Assembly: GCF_958979055.1 (NCBI RefSeq)
Contig: NC_084886.1
Span: 37,220,154-37,284,153, forward strand
DNA: 64,000 bases
Origin: Alnus glutinosa
Taxonomy: Eukaryota > Streptophyta > Magnoliopsida > Fagales > Betulaceae
Direction: 5' to 3'
The position numbers and the translations under genes are program-made. Under the pieces are notes generated by a model. It saw nothing but the letters and a program-made list of their open reading frames with translations, was not told where the DNA came from and ran no database searches. Positions 46,490 to 58,716 of this stretch are shown piece after piece; position 1 is the first letter of the stretch, and every line of letters starts with the position of its first letter.

Positions 46490-48926
46490 TTATTGAGTTA
46501 TTTGCACTCATGGTTAGTAACTAATTGAGTGATGGGAGACAAATAACTAAGGAATTAAGATATGTAACAAGTGAATAATGATTAGCTCTAGTAAATGAAT
46601 ACATGTTCAATATGTAATTATAATTTAATTTAATAAGAAGTACTAGACTCATAAGTTAAATTAGATTAAGGTTTTATAATCCGAACTACTTAGATGATTA
46701 ATAACTAATGTATGTAAAGCATTAAATGTAATGGCGAATTATTCGTGTAACCCTTAGGCAACATGTGTAAATTGACAAGGTAGTAGAAGTACATAAATGT
46801 ACCCGGAATCCAATGTGAGGTAACTAAGTAACTAATCCACCTATCCATGTGCACATAGTATTTTTGTGTATTATCGGATTAGGTTTAAGTCTACTAAGTG
46901 TGGTATGTATATAATTATATACATACATAAACATGCACATGAGTTCAATATATAATGTTAACTTAGTAAATAAAGTAAATATAAAAGTATAGCAAATAAA
47001 TGGAAAACATAAAGATTATAACATGGAAATCATAGTTCAATGTAAAGGAATTACTAAACCAATATTTTAGTGTGCAAATCATTAAGGTTCTATAAACTAA
47101 ATACCTGGATGTTTAGTTAACTAAAAGAGAAAGTATTAAATGTAATAGTAGATGTATTTAAAGGTTAAGAAACGAAATAAACACGAACCTAAAATCAAGG
47201 CTTAATCCAATTATAGCCAAGGGTACCTAACTAGCTTTAGATGCGGGTAATACGACGCAGGAGCACGCGGGTAGTTTATACGTCAATAGCTTAGTCTAAT
47301 ATCATATATGTATGCAGGCACAGTAGGTGGAGACTTCAATTGTTCCCCAACGGTGAGTTCAAGGTAACTAGAACGTGGGGGATATTCGAGTCATGAGTCC
47401 AATGCAGCTAGGTGAGTATTCTACTCACTGAGGAACCCTAGGAGCTTAGATTTACGTATTGTTGTGTTTGTTTGCACTTATGATTATAGAACTTGTTGGT
47501 GAAGATATATGTAATTGAATTGTGATGATAAGTTGATATTGATAGTGTTTGGTTGTTTATGATTATGGAATTTTGTTGATAAAATTGTTTGTGATTGGGT
47601 TGTGATATATTTGGATTGAGAATTGTGATGATAAATGGATGTTGTTGAAATTGGAATGTATTGATGGTTATGGAATCGTTGGTAAAAATATATGTGAATG
47701 AGTTATGATATATTTGGATTGAGAATTGTGATAATAAATGGGTGTTGTTGAAATTGGAATGTATTGCTGGTTATGGAATTGTTGATAAAAATGAATGTGG
47801 TATGTGTTGAAAGAAAGATGTTTGGGAATACACATGTGATGATATGTATATAGTGTGGATGCTTTTATATTATGAGAACCCGGTAGTTGATAGATGGTAA
47901 GTCTAGTGTTGTAGTATCTGGCACAGTGGTAGGCCATAGTGTAACAGCTCTTGGTTGAGATGAGTGGTAGGCCATAGTGTAACAGCTCTTGGCTGAAATG
48001 AGTGGTAGGCCAGAGGGTAGCAGCTCTTGGCTGAGATGTGTGGTAAGCCTAGCATTGAAGTGCTAGCACTAGTGAGATATGTGGTAAGCCTAGCATTGAA
48101 GTGCTAGCACTTGTGAGATATGTGGTAAGCCTAGCATTGAAGTGCTAGCTCACGTGAGATGTGTGCCCTGCGGGTTGTAGCTTTACGGGCGGTGTTGACG
48201 GTAAGCCTAGCATTGAAGTGCTAGCACTGGTGCGATGTGTGGAATATTGCTTATGGTACGCGTGGAATATTGTTAGTGGAAACCGGGATAAAATAATGTG
48301 TGATGAACGAGACTTGTACTTGATAATGTGTTGTTGCGGGAACTTAATAATTTGTGAATAACGTTGTTGTACTCTACAAGCAATTATGTTTGTGTATATT
48401 GTATACTTAGTGAGTTTTATACTGCTGAGGTGGTGAACTCATACCTTCACCTGTATGGATGTGATTAAACCCACAACTGTACAGACTCTGATGCTTTGAT
48501 TGCAGGTTCAGTGGATCTAGTGAATGACATTATAGCATAGTAATTGGGATGTTCTGACTGAAGCCCGACGCAACAGTTATAATGGGTGGACTATGGGTTG
48601 TTCGCCTTTTGGTAGACTTAGTTTATGGCTCGTGTTGCGTGTGACACTTGTATTTATGAGCTAGTCTTTTGGTATGTATTTAATAGTTATGTAAAAGTCT
48701 TAAATAGATAAACATTAATGGTTCTTTTGTTGTAATTAACTATTGTTTATAGATGGACCTTCCGCTATGTTGATAATGTTATTATATGTTATCCGCTGCG
48801 TAAATGGAACTCTGATTATCAGGTACATGTTGTGGAATGTGTACTGTATGTTGGCTGAGCGACATGTAGTCGTGCCACTGTGATGACTCATTTTATGTTT
48901 CAAAAAAAAAAAATTGGGTCGTCACA
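46490..48926 (-). repeat. Truncated foreign LTR inserted in gag
   Basis: On the minus strand it starts TGTGACGACCC at 48926, inside the gag zinc-knuckle region after LKKGK. It resembles window bases 1-950 but stops about 1.6 kb short of that LTR's end, and no target duplication is found, so a deletion accompanied or followed insertion. It contains two minisatellites (47580-47800 and 47880-48240). Confidence 0.65.
47880..48240. repeat. Minisatellite in LTR (38-bp and about 43-bp units)
   Basis: Three units like GTGGTAGGCCATAGTGTAAC... followed by four units like GTGGTAAGCCTAGCATTGAA... The second unit has a self-complementary AGCATTGAAGTGCT core. A separate 103-bp duplication (ATATATTTGGATTGAGAATT) lies at about 47603-47780. 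Confidence 0.75.
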
Positions 48927-49803
48927 CTTGCCCTTCTTGAGGTTCCCACAATCAGCTCGTATATGCCCAAATCATGAGCACTCAAAGCATCTCAGACCTC
49001 TGGGATCTTTCTTCTCTGCTTCCTCAGGTTCAGCTTCTTTGGGAGCATTCTTCATCTTTTCAGAAAACTTCTTCTTGAATCGGTCATCTCTCATTAGTCT
49101 TCTAAAATTTTTGGCCAGCATAGCCACAACTTTTTCTTCCTCCTCAGAGTCATCTTCAGATGCTTCTACCTTTTTCTTGGAAGCCTTCAAGGCAATGGTC
49201 TTTAGCTTTTTGACCGGGGGCAAGGACAGCTCATAAGTTTGAAGAGATCCCACCAACTCTTCAATCTTCATTTCTTCTTGATCTTTGTTCTCTTCAATTG
49301 TAGTCACTTTGATCCTGAAATGCTCAGGCAAAGATCTTAGAATTTTTCGGATGAGTTTTACATCCGAGACGGGCTTCCCAAGACTCACCATAGAGTTTCT
49401 TAGGTCACTCATTTTGGAGTAAAACTCTCCAAATGTCTCTTCTTCCAACATCTTAATTTCTTCAAATCTGGAAATCAACATTTAAAGTTTGGCAGATTTT
49501 ACAAGTTTGGTGCCTTCATATGTTGTCTCAAAGATTTGACATGCTTCTTGAGCAGATTCACAGTTTGAAATTTTTGCAAATTTAGACAATGAAAGTGTTT
49601 GACATAGAGCATGGAGGGCTTTATCATTAGAAAGTCGTGCATTTTTCTAAGAGACTAGTTCGAGTGCTGCATCCGCTGGTTTAGTCCAACCAGTTTCAAC
49701 AATACTCCAACAGTCAATAGATTTTAAAAAGAACCGCATACGAGCTTTCCAATAGTCATAGTTCGTACCATCAAAGGCAGGAACAGTATTAAGAGTTTGA
49801 GAC
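48927..49803 (-). pseudogene. Copia-type gag of the 41.5-51.1 kb element
   Basis: Minus-strand reading from MSQTLNTVPAFDGTNYDYW (ATG at 49803) through FEEIKMLEEETFGEFYSKM and VKLIRKILRSLPEHF to a zinc-knuckle start CFECSxFGHIRADC, interrupted after LKKGK by the inserted LTR. Two in-frame stops (ELVS-stop and AKL-stop); the 169-residue stretch 49481-48972 is open. It forms the nucleocapsid-like shell in intact relatives. Confidence 0.85.
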
Positions 49804-49877
49804 ATTTTAGATAGAAGTCAAAGAAATAACACTCAAGAATTGAATCTTAACAGAGTGTACCAAGCTCTGATACCAAT

Positions 49878-51085
49878 TGAAAAATTGAAATTGACTTCTA
49901 AGTGTGTGTGTGAACAAAGTGTTAACAAAATAATAACAATGCGGAATTTAAATAACACAAGAATTTTTGTTAACGAAGTGAAAAACTCAATATGAGAAAA
50001 ATCACTCTGGGGCAGTCAAACCCAAGATATCCACTATTTAGAAGACAAGACTAGTTACAACGTAGTAGCACTCACATACCCCTGATGTAGTGGTCGTACC
50101 TTGCACTCTAACGTGTAACTCAACACGAACGCCTCCCAACCAGGTCTCCTACCTGAAGGAGTCTTCAATAGAATCATTTACCTTAGGGCCAACCCTTAAG
50201 ATAGACTTCAGATTAAGCGCAGCAACAGCACACATAACAACGGCTTCAGAGAGATCAACTCAGCTCAATAATCTCACAATATAGCTCTCTAAGCACTAAT
50301 AGAATTCGATACCGAATTCTTGCTGTTCTTAAGCCTAGGGACCTCTATTTATAGGCTGAAGGTTCAAATGAGCGTCTGGCTTGATAAAAACTAGACGCCG
50401 TTCGGACGGTAGTCATGAGCCGTCCGAACGAACAACTATGCGATCAATTGTCCGAGAATTTCGCTGAAATTCTTTCCTGTTTTTAACCTGCGTCCGGACG
50501 GTGTTGCCCTATCGTCCGAACGGTTGCACATTCGCTGCAAGTAATTTCCATATAAAGGCTTCGCGCTTCCGGACCAGGGGGATGATCGTCACGGCGGTTG
50601 ATTTGAATTGCGATTCTTGCCTTATGGATGAGCGCATCCAAACAGGAATCCACGTCGTCCGGACGACTGCAGCAATCTTCCCATAACTGTGCTTTGGAAA
50701 GAAATCCCGAAGTTTGTCGAACACTGAGAGTCGTCAGGACGGGTTGCTGAAATGTCCGGATGTATGTAAGCTGGAGCAGTTCAAAACTTCTCGACACAGT
50801 GGAAGGTCCGGACTAAAAGTTCTCGTCGTCCGGACTGATGATGCTTTAGACAAATGGGTGTTCGGACGGTATGCCATGTCATCCGGACCGCTGGTACTTT
50901 GGACAAATGAGCGTCCGGACGGTATGACACGTCGTTCGGATGGCTGACAGGGAACCGAGTTTTCTGACTTGTAAACTGTGCAGAATCTTCTGTAAGTACT
51001 TCTGAATAGCAAAATTCCTGTTAGAAAAGCATCATTACATAGAAGTGATTTTGTTCAACAGAATGTCGCCAATTACAAACTAACA
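49878..51085 (-). repeat. 5' LTR of the 41.5-51.1 kb element
   Basis: 1208 bases; exact CGTCCGGACG at 50491-50500 and two more near 50656 and 50911, plus about ten variants, then TATAAATA at 50353-50346. Divergence from the 3' LTR is visible but moderate, and many differences are C-to-T or G-to-A inside the palindromes. Confidence 0.88.
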
Positions 51086-51607
51086 TTATATATATCATCG
51101 ATATAAAATATTCAAACTAAACCTTAATACACAATTGAGCATCAATGCTAAGCCTACAACATCGCCCAAAAGTACAAATTACCATGAGCGACCTTCAAAA
51201 TCCTGCAATCACTCCTCAAGCATTAATCGAATTAATATCACTATACCAAACGGCCGCATCAGCCTCAAGGTTCATCTCAAATCCAACATCTAAAGGTGAT
51301 CCAACAATAAAACAACACATACTTTATAGATAGAAAAGATACAAGTATAAGTCTACGACTTAGTGAGTAATAACACGCATGGTGTACAAGTTATCATGAT
51401 GTGAACTCAGCTATTTATAAATCATATGCAGCAGTGCAAGGTTACATTTTATCATTTAAAAATGTCATCATGGATGTAGTATAGATACAATATATGCTGT
51501 AATAAAAAAATCATGTCATGGCTCAACACCATATGGTCTACACGATATATTACTCCATTCCCGGCAGGGTTAACACTGTCTCGAGGGACTTGTAATATAA
51601 TACCGGT
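51086..51607. other. Probable Gypsy-like LTR sequence left of solo LTR D
   Basis: No coding sequence. Its right end is continuous with 54828 onward when solo LTR D is removed, so it probably belongs to the LTR that ends at 56230. Confidence 0.45.
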
Positions 51608-54600
51608 TGATGTGGTTGTGAGCGTGTCAATAATAAAATAAATCACTTGCAATAGAATGAATCTTTGTAAGATAGGGTCTATGTGAGGGTGTCGAACCTC
51701 AAGGACTGTTGGTTTTGTTGTTAAGTTATTAAGTTTAGCACTAATTTAATTCAGAAAAGATATTTTATTTTTATTTTGAATTTAAATTAAATAAAAACAT
51801 AAAAGTAAAAGTAAGATAGTATGGAGAAGATATATGAAATTAATTTCACTACTAACCTCATAATAATGGTAAATTGCATTTAACATGGAAATTTCACTGA
51901 CATGAATGATATGACTCATGTTTGTTTGTCAAGTACTCAACGATGTCGTCAATAAATTTATTTTGTTAAGAGATAAGAATAACTTATCTTCGGTTGGCAC
52001 AGATTGTTCACCTAACCACTAAGATGCGACATGATCTGTACTTCCTAGGTATAAGTTATCAAATCTTATAATTAGCTTTACTTGTAATCAAGAGATAAGC
52101 ATAACTGATAAGTCTTGAAATATTCTATTCAAGACCCCTTAATTTATATATGTTATACCTAGTTTGTTTTGTAAATATAATGTTTGTTGTGTTTTGTCTT
52201 ATTTTCAGATCTTAATTGAAAACTAATTCAAAACATCTGAATTATACTTGAAAATACACCAAGGATGATTTCTATCATTTCCAGAGGTTCAAGACTGCTC
52301 ATGCCAATTGAAAAATTGGTCAAGGCAAATCGATCGATCCACTTTATAATCGATCGATCGAAATATATCAGTCGAAGAAAAATCGATTATGCGACATGGA
52401 ATCGAGTGACCAGGGCAACAAAAAATTCGATCGAGCGAACATCGATCGATCGACGGTCGAATTTGATCGAGCGATTTCAAATCTTCCGAAAAAATCTGCA
52501 AATATTGACACAATCTTTGTGCGATTCAAAATTCAAACTCAAGTTATGCGGTTGAAATGAGATGTCAACACTCTTCATTTGTGCGACTGAGATGGATTGT
52601 TGGGACATATTTGATAGATTAAATCTCTATAAATATGAGATGATAGCTAAGGTTTCAAATATGCATTCTTTTGGGGTTTCGATTTTCCCAAGTGCACCAC
52701 TAGCTTAATTTCGTGCTTTTCATTTCCTTTGATGCACCCTTTCTGGGCCAAAATCCAGAGTGCTCGTTTTCTTTGTTTTTCTTATTGTCTTTCTATTTCT
52801 AGGTTTTGTCTTTCCTTTTCATTTCTTTTCATGTAATCCGAGTTTTATACTTTTAATCTAGTGTTTTTAATTCATTTCCATCTTGTTTCTTTACTGTTTT
52901 TCTTATATTACATACTTAGATTAGTTTTAATTATGCATAGCTAAATCCGTTCTTAGGATTTTGATTAATCTTTTCCAAAAATTATGGTTTGTTCTTGATG
53001 TTCTTATATTTTTCTTGATATGTATGATGATTGCATGGTCTTGAGATTGCAAAAACCTTGCTTTTACGATTGCAAAATGATTTTGTTATTGCTTTTCAAT
53101 CTATATTGATTAATGAAAAAAAGTCCTTCTTGTTTATGAGAGTTCTTAGATTTCTTGAGTTAAACCAACGTTTTCGATTTCTGTGATTGAGAAAACGATG
53201 GCTATGCAATGGTACCGTTTGACATGAGTCATGCTTTGCTTATTAGGAGATCTTATAGGGCATGCAAAGGGCCATGATTCGTTCACAAGTAGATGTTAGG
53301 TGAACGAGTTATGCGTAAAATGCCTTATCATTATTTATTAATTAAAGTACTTCATGCCTTGTGTATGCTTATTAGGATGTTTTATAGAGCTGCTAGGGAA
53401 CGCTAATTACTACACACATTTCATAGTCTAAATGCTTTTTCATTGTAGTGTAACTTTTATGTAGTGTAGTAAGTGATTGGTATGTAACTAAGATGCATTA
53501 TTATTACATCTTAACCAAAGTAATCTTTATGTCGATATTGTCGTGTGGTTGACACCCATTACGCGCTCATATCATAGATGTTAGACTTTAAACTTTCCAT
53601 TGGTATGCGGATTTGATGCGATCATTACCCTAAGATTTTCTTTCTGTATTTCAGTTTTCGCTGTTCATCAATTTACTTCTTGTAGCTTCAATTCTACAAC
53701 CCTTATCTTTTCTTTTTCAAGGTTAAGTTAGATACGTTCTTAGATATCCTGTTATGCAAAACAACCCTCCAATTCTTGTAGTTCGACACCCTCACTATAG
53801 TGCAAAGACTCGTATTATTGCGAGTGGCTTATAAATATAAAATCCACATAGTCTTTCAAAGCCGATTTAGTTTTCAAAACCAAAATCAATATTTTTAATC
53901 ATCAATGAGAGCACTACCAATAACTCATATTTCGGTAAGGGATGAACTGTTCTACCTAAATTAAATTAACTAGGGTGTAGAGCAATTCATCATTCCTAGG
54001 TATGGCCTATCAAATCCTCTTAATTTTATGTCCATTAAAACCGTTATAAAATCATCATTACTACAATCATAGAAAATATGAAGGTTGAGTTCAATAGAAA
54101 TAAACAACTTTCTGAAACAAGATAAGAGGTTTATTAAAATTGAATATAAACATTAAAGCATAATTTCAAGATTAAACAACCATCATTCATGTTCATAGAA
54201 TTCCCAAAGAAAAACACAATTACACTATAATTACTTGAAAATGGCTACATCAATACCCTACGGATGGATTAGCTGCTCATGGAATTGCTGGAAATCGTCT
54301 TTGTCAAAGAGAAATCTATCTCAAGAAGCTGCTGGAACTTTGAATGACTTTTCTCCCTAAAACAAGCACCTAATCCTATTGATTTGTATTATTTATTGTG
54401 GCATTCCCTTAAAGCACGAATTAGAGGTATATTTATAGAGTACAAGAGCAACCCTAGTTCAATTCGTGGTCTTCTATGACTTCTAGTCCAAGTAGGAGAA
54501 GGAAAACTCTTTCCTTTTCTGATTTTGCCTTGTTGTCAGCTTCTGCCGCATGATTGCGCTTGATCCCATTTAAATATGCACTCGAGCTCAGGTTACGCTC

Positions 54601-54822
54601 GAGCCTAGGTAAGTTGTGCTCGAGCCCTTTGCCTTGCAGAATGTTAGATTTTGCTTTTGCTATTTTTGAAGCTTAAAAACCAAAGAAGTCCTTTTTTTTT
54701 TCCTTTAAGTTCTGAGAATGTTGCTAACATAAAAACAATTCAAAGCCTTATATTACAACGAAACTAAGGGCCTAACATATGCGAGTTAAGGGACTGGAAT
54801 ATGCAATATTCAATGCTCATCA
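51608..54822 (-). repeat. Solo LTR D, interrupted by solo LTR E
   Basis: TGATGTGG...CTCATCA, flanked by CCGGT (51603-51607) and CCAGT (54823-54827). Without the insert it is about 1.4 kb. On the minus strand it starts TGATGAGCATTGAATATTGC, then carries CTCGAG/GCTCGAGC palindromes (54581-54625), then TATAAATA (54437-54430). Same superfamily as A, B, C and E. Confidence 0.8.
52106..53919 (+). repeat. Solo LTR E, nested in D
   Basis: 1814 bases, TGATAAGTC...CACTACCA, flanked by ATAAC (52101-52105 and 53920-53924); removing it restores D sequence. It has three exact ATCGATCGAT palindromes (52329, 52349, 52441) plus variants, and TATAAATA at 52628-52635. Confidence 0.85.
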
Positions 54823-54827
54823 CCAGT

Positions 54828-56230
54828 GCTCCGCATATTGTACGCTATTGTCCATCATTAATAGTCCAACCGAGTTCGACTTCTAGGGGCCCACGTCTCT
54901 AATGACGTCCGTCTATAGTGACCACCAATCAAACTTGGTTGCGTCGGTTACAAGAACCATTGGATCCAAGGCCAAACATAAAAATAAACCTTTGACCATA
55001 AGGTTAACCTGTATAATATTAAGCCCATGGCCTTCTCTTGCATGTACCAGTGTACCATGTCACGATGTAATTTAATATTCGTGTCTTTTACATGCATGTT
55101 TTTATAAACTCATCATTTTCATTGTCTTGTTATTCATTATTCATTTTTTTGAGTTGTAAACATGCGTGTTTGATACACAATATAATCATACTATGCGGAA
55201 AATATAATAACAAGTATATGTGTGAATTTTACTAACTTATATCGTAAAGCTCCTTCGTAAAGTCCTCACAAGTCTCCACAACCTCGAAATCTGTAAAAAG
55301 ACCTATCATTAGTCATAATCTCGAGCTAAAACTAGTTTTGAGTCCTAATAGGGTCAAAATAGGCTTTATTCTTGACTGTCGAACGTTTGGACAGAGAGTG
55401 TTGAACGTTCGGCCACAACATCGTATGTTCGGTTAGAGAGGGTCGAACGTTTGGTACTGGGTAGAAACCCATTTTTTATTCGAAACCCAACCAAATCACT
55501 TCTATGCAAGTCATAAAGTCTTAACATGATCCATAGCAGAGTCCAAAGCCATAATAATACATCTATGCAGAACTTGATATGTCAAACCTCATCAAGTCAC
55601 TAATGCAACGTTAAGCTAGTATTAAAGCCAAAACCAAGCAAATATATAAAACTAGTTAGAGCTATTATCAAAACAATAGGTAAGCAACATAACAACTCTA
55701 CTAAAACGAACTAAGCCAAGAAAGTTACCTTATTGGTATGAAAATAGCTCATTCCTCCTTCAAAGCACTCTCACACACTCACAAGGGATGCACTGAGCAA
55801 TAAAGGGCGAAAATAGGCTGAAAGGGCTAGGGGGTGGGGTATTTATAGGCTTGGAAGTCTTAAGATAAGGATGAATTGTTTCTACACAATTCTGCCTAAC
55901 GTTAAACGTTCAGTCCACTTTTTTCGAACGTTTAGTGTATTGTATTATCCAATTTTTTAGATTTTGTCAAATGTTCGGCTTCCTATGATCGAACATTCGA
56001 TGTACATTATAACACAGCTTGCTAATATTTGAACAGTGACATACGTCACAACTTTTAATGTTCGTGATGTAAGCCCCAAACGTTCGGTGTACTATTGTAT
56101 CGAACGTTCGGCATCTCTCGTCAAACGTTCAGCTATGACAGAAAATCAAATTCTCTTCCTTAACCAACCTTAATACCTTATTATCATTGATTAAGGCTTT
56201 CTTATCCTTAATTAATGGTCGGGTATTACA
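54828..56230 (-). repeat. Gypsy-like LTR with CGAACGTTCG palindrome arrays
   Basis: On the minus strand it starts TGTAATACCCGACC at 56230, a common Gypsy LTR start. Palindromes related to CGAACGTTCG (exact at 56101-56110) fill 56130-55905, then TATAAATA at 55847-55840, then a second cluster at 55455-55378. The 3' end is not resolved and probably lies left of solo LTR D. Confidence 0.65.
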
Positions 56231-56375
56231 ACGTATGTGAGTTGTTCGGACTTCAGTGCCAAACACAATTCTGCACTCAAAATTTTACAAAAATATTTTC
56301 TCTCCCGCTGCTCACTAAATTATGTGGTTAATGAAATTTGTTAACCGTGGTTCTTGTTTGGAGAAGAATCAACAG
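56231..56375. other. Unassigned spacer
   Basis: Short stretch between the LTR start and the mitochondrial fragment; nothing recognised. Confidence 0.3.
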
Positions 56376-56643
56376 AACCCCGAAAAAAGTGATCCAAAAA
56401 TGGATTTGACCTAAAGTTCAGGGTATGTCCGACCAAAGATTTTACCCACCCAATAATGAAAAATCCTGCAAATAAAGCAAAAAAACTCCCATAAATAGTA
56501 CATAATGGAAATGTGCAGCCGCCCAATAAGTATCATGTAGAGCAATGTCTAGCCCAGAATTTGCCGAGACTATTCTAGTGAGTCCTATTATGGTGAACAA
56601 AAAGATGGACCCTACAACAAATAACATGGTTGTTTTGTATTGC
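56376..56643 (-). pseudogene. cox1: Mitochondrial cox1 fragment (NUMT)
   Basis: Minus-strand reading [20 protein letters not shown], then [13 protein letters not shown] and HFHYVLFMG, then, after a frame change, WVGKI- and TLGQIHFWITFFGV-like blocks, matches an internal part of cytochrome c oxidase subunit 1. About 268 bases, with one small frameshift and many substitutions, so it is an old, non-functional nuclear insertion. Homology ends sharply near both coordinates. Confidence 0.88.
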
Positions 56644-56739
56644 ATGTGAAGTAATAACATGACACTTTCAATTCCTTTGATGGACTCAAAATAAAACATA
56701 CATAGCAATTAAGATATAATCAAATGAATCATGAATTGT

Positions 56740-57570
56740 GTGTGTATGCATGATTCCAAAAGTAAGTCTCACACCTTACTTGATGTGGAGGTAGACAATG
56801 CCATTTGGCACCACATGAGAAAGGTTGCCAAGCTTATCAAAGTCAAAAGTCAAACCTTTGTAATAGGGCCTAGCCACCCTCATCATTTACACTTCTCCTA
56901 AACTATTGCACTAGCTTAATTCAAAATTCTTTGTGGCCGTCTATTTTTGCAATAAATATGGTTACGAATGTTCCTATAGGGACTTGACAAGCACATTGAA
57001 GACATAGTTTTTCACTATTTTTCCAAATATTTTGGAAGTATCATTTTTAATTCAATGGTACTCAATATCTACTAGGGAAGTGCCGAAACTTTTTGGGTTC
57101 TATGTTCAACTAGCTGAGTAGTCAATTTGATTGTCATGCTTGTTGACCTCCCTTAAAGATAACCTCAAGATTATCCTTCATTCTCCTTCCCTACTCTTTC
57201 TTTCTCTCTCCTCTCTCGCCAAGTGTTTATAGATTGGAAAATGGCGAAAATGGAGACCAAGGATCGTAAGGTTATTCTTATAAGCGAGCTAAAAAGATAA
57301 GAAGGGTTGAGGTGCCCAACTTATTTTTTTAAAAAATATTTTTCTAGCAACTTCGAACGTTCAAATCAAACTTCAATCGTTTGGATTTGATCGTTCGAAG
57401 AACTTCAAATGTTCTCTACTGATCGTTCGAATCCAACTTTGACCGTTTGATCATATAGGAAATTCTTAAAAAGTCAAAGATCTCATGCTTTACCCACTGA
57501 GAACCAATCATAGCATTTTGAAGTTTTTATTAATGTACTCTTAACCCTAATTAAAGTTTGTGGTATTACA
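56740..57570 (-). repeat. LTR relic with TTCGAACGTTC-type palindromes
   Basis: On the minus strand it starts TGTAATACCAC at 57570. Palindromic words TTCGAACGTTC, CGTTCGAA and ATCGTTCGAA occur at 57350-57450, then TATAAAC near 57231-57224. The rest (56840-57150) shares blocks (TAATAGGGCCTAGCCACCCT; GGTTCTATGTTCAACTAGC) with 44920-45170 of the 41.5-51.1 kb element. Confidence 0.5.
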
Positions 57571-58320
57571 ATCTTAGCCCATGAGCTTCTCAATTCACTC
57601 AAATCCAAAAGAGGGAGAGGTGGACTCATGGCTTTCAAAATTGATATAGAGAAAGCATTTGACATAATGGAGTGGGGCTTCCTTTTGGACATCATGTCCA
57701 AACTAGGTTTCTACCCTACTTGGATTAAGTGGATCTGAGTCACCAATATCAAGAAGGTTTCTCTTTAACACCACTCAGCTTGGAAGGCCAAGTCCTCTAC
57801 CACCTTGGAGAAATGGCCCCCCTGCAAATATCTTTAAGATCAATTTTGATACTGCTATCAGAGACTCATTCTCAGTCCAAGCAGTAGTTTGCAGGGACTC
57901 ATCTAGACACATCATTCAAGTTGTCTCCCTCATTAGCCCCCGTGTGAACCAAATTTCAGTGAGGCTTTGACTGGCCATTCTTGAAGTTGACTCTTTTATT
58001 GTGATCCTTGCCTTGCAGCACTCCAGCTTCATCCAAGATTGGAGAATCTTCTCCATCATCTCGGATACTCTTGAAACCATATCGACCTGCTTGATCTTAT
58101 TGGGAAGCCTGTAAGATGAACAAAAATATAAATTTCTGCATCCACAATATGACACGATTGGTTACATAAAGATATTTTTTTAGTTGCATTTACCTCTATT
58201 CTCCTCCTCCCCCTTTTCTGCCATTTGTAATAGAAAAATCCCCCAAGAAGTTTTCTCTTAGTTTTGGTTTCTTTTTGGTTTGTTGTACTTTAAAAAAAAA
58301 AGAAAAAGAAAAAAAAGAGA
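57571..58320 (+). pseudogene. LINE tail: reverse transcriptase and RNase H relic with poly(A)
   Basis: Begins abruptly with LAHELLNSLKSKRGRGGLMAFKIDIEKAFD (non-LTR reverse transcriptase), loses the middle of the domain after TWIKWI, then reads a plant LINE RNase H segment (KINFDTAIRDS-like). It ends in an A-rich tail at about 58290-58325. Many stops. Confidence 0.8.
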
Positions 58321-58329
58321 AAAAGAGAA

Positions 58330-58700
58330 GTCCTTTCACTATTTTTTTTTTAAGGGACTTTCACTATTTCATAGCATACACACACTAGTAGTTATTCACA
58401 AAATATTTTTTAAAATAAAAGTATTACTAAATAATTTGATAAAACAAGTCACTCCAAAGCGAGTACGAGAAGGACATGTTACTATTAACACTACAAATGA
58501 CTGAACGTCGTCGTTTGACAACTGTGGCGTCAATGCACGCGACCTTAACTCGCGTGCTGCACCGCCTGTAGATTAACGATATTTTGTCGTTCCAACATAT
58601 TTAATTATTTATAATATTTAGTCTTTTTTCTTCCAAAGCATCTTCACAGGAAGCGTGGGCGTAAAGGTTTAAAACGCTTCGTTTTCACCTCCTTTCTGTT
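58330..58700. other. Spacer upstream of the BRWD/PHIP-like gene
   Basis: AT-rich, then GC-richer near 58500-58570; presumably proximal promoter. No clear TATA box. Confidence 0.4.
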
Positions 58701-58713
58701 CGTTTCCTCCTCC

Positions 58714-58716
<3 letters not shown>

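Larger units (their letters stand above)
41524..51085 (-). mobile_element. Non-autonomous Copia-type element with extra ORF, no pol seen
   Basis: Both LTRs (49878-51085 as 5', 41524-42687 as 3'), a TGGTATCAGAGC primer site directly inside the 5' LTR (49876-49865), gag, an extra ORF in the env position, and a purine-rich stretch (GGCCAAATGAGGAGTT) before the 3' LTR. Flanks TTATA and CTATA give a one-mismatch target duplication. No integrase, reverse transcriptase or RNase H was found between gag and the extra ORF. A truncated foreign LTR (46490-48926) is inserted within gag. Confidence 0.82.

Noticed and set aside
47880-48240. CRISPR-like array
   Set aside because: Units are directly adjacent without unique spacers and the genome is eukaryotic; this is a minisatellite.
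52265-52555. 96-codon ORF over the ATCGATCGAT repeats
   Set aside because: Its Arg/Ser/Ile-rich translation follows from the palindrome array in solo LTR E upstream of the TATA box.
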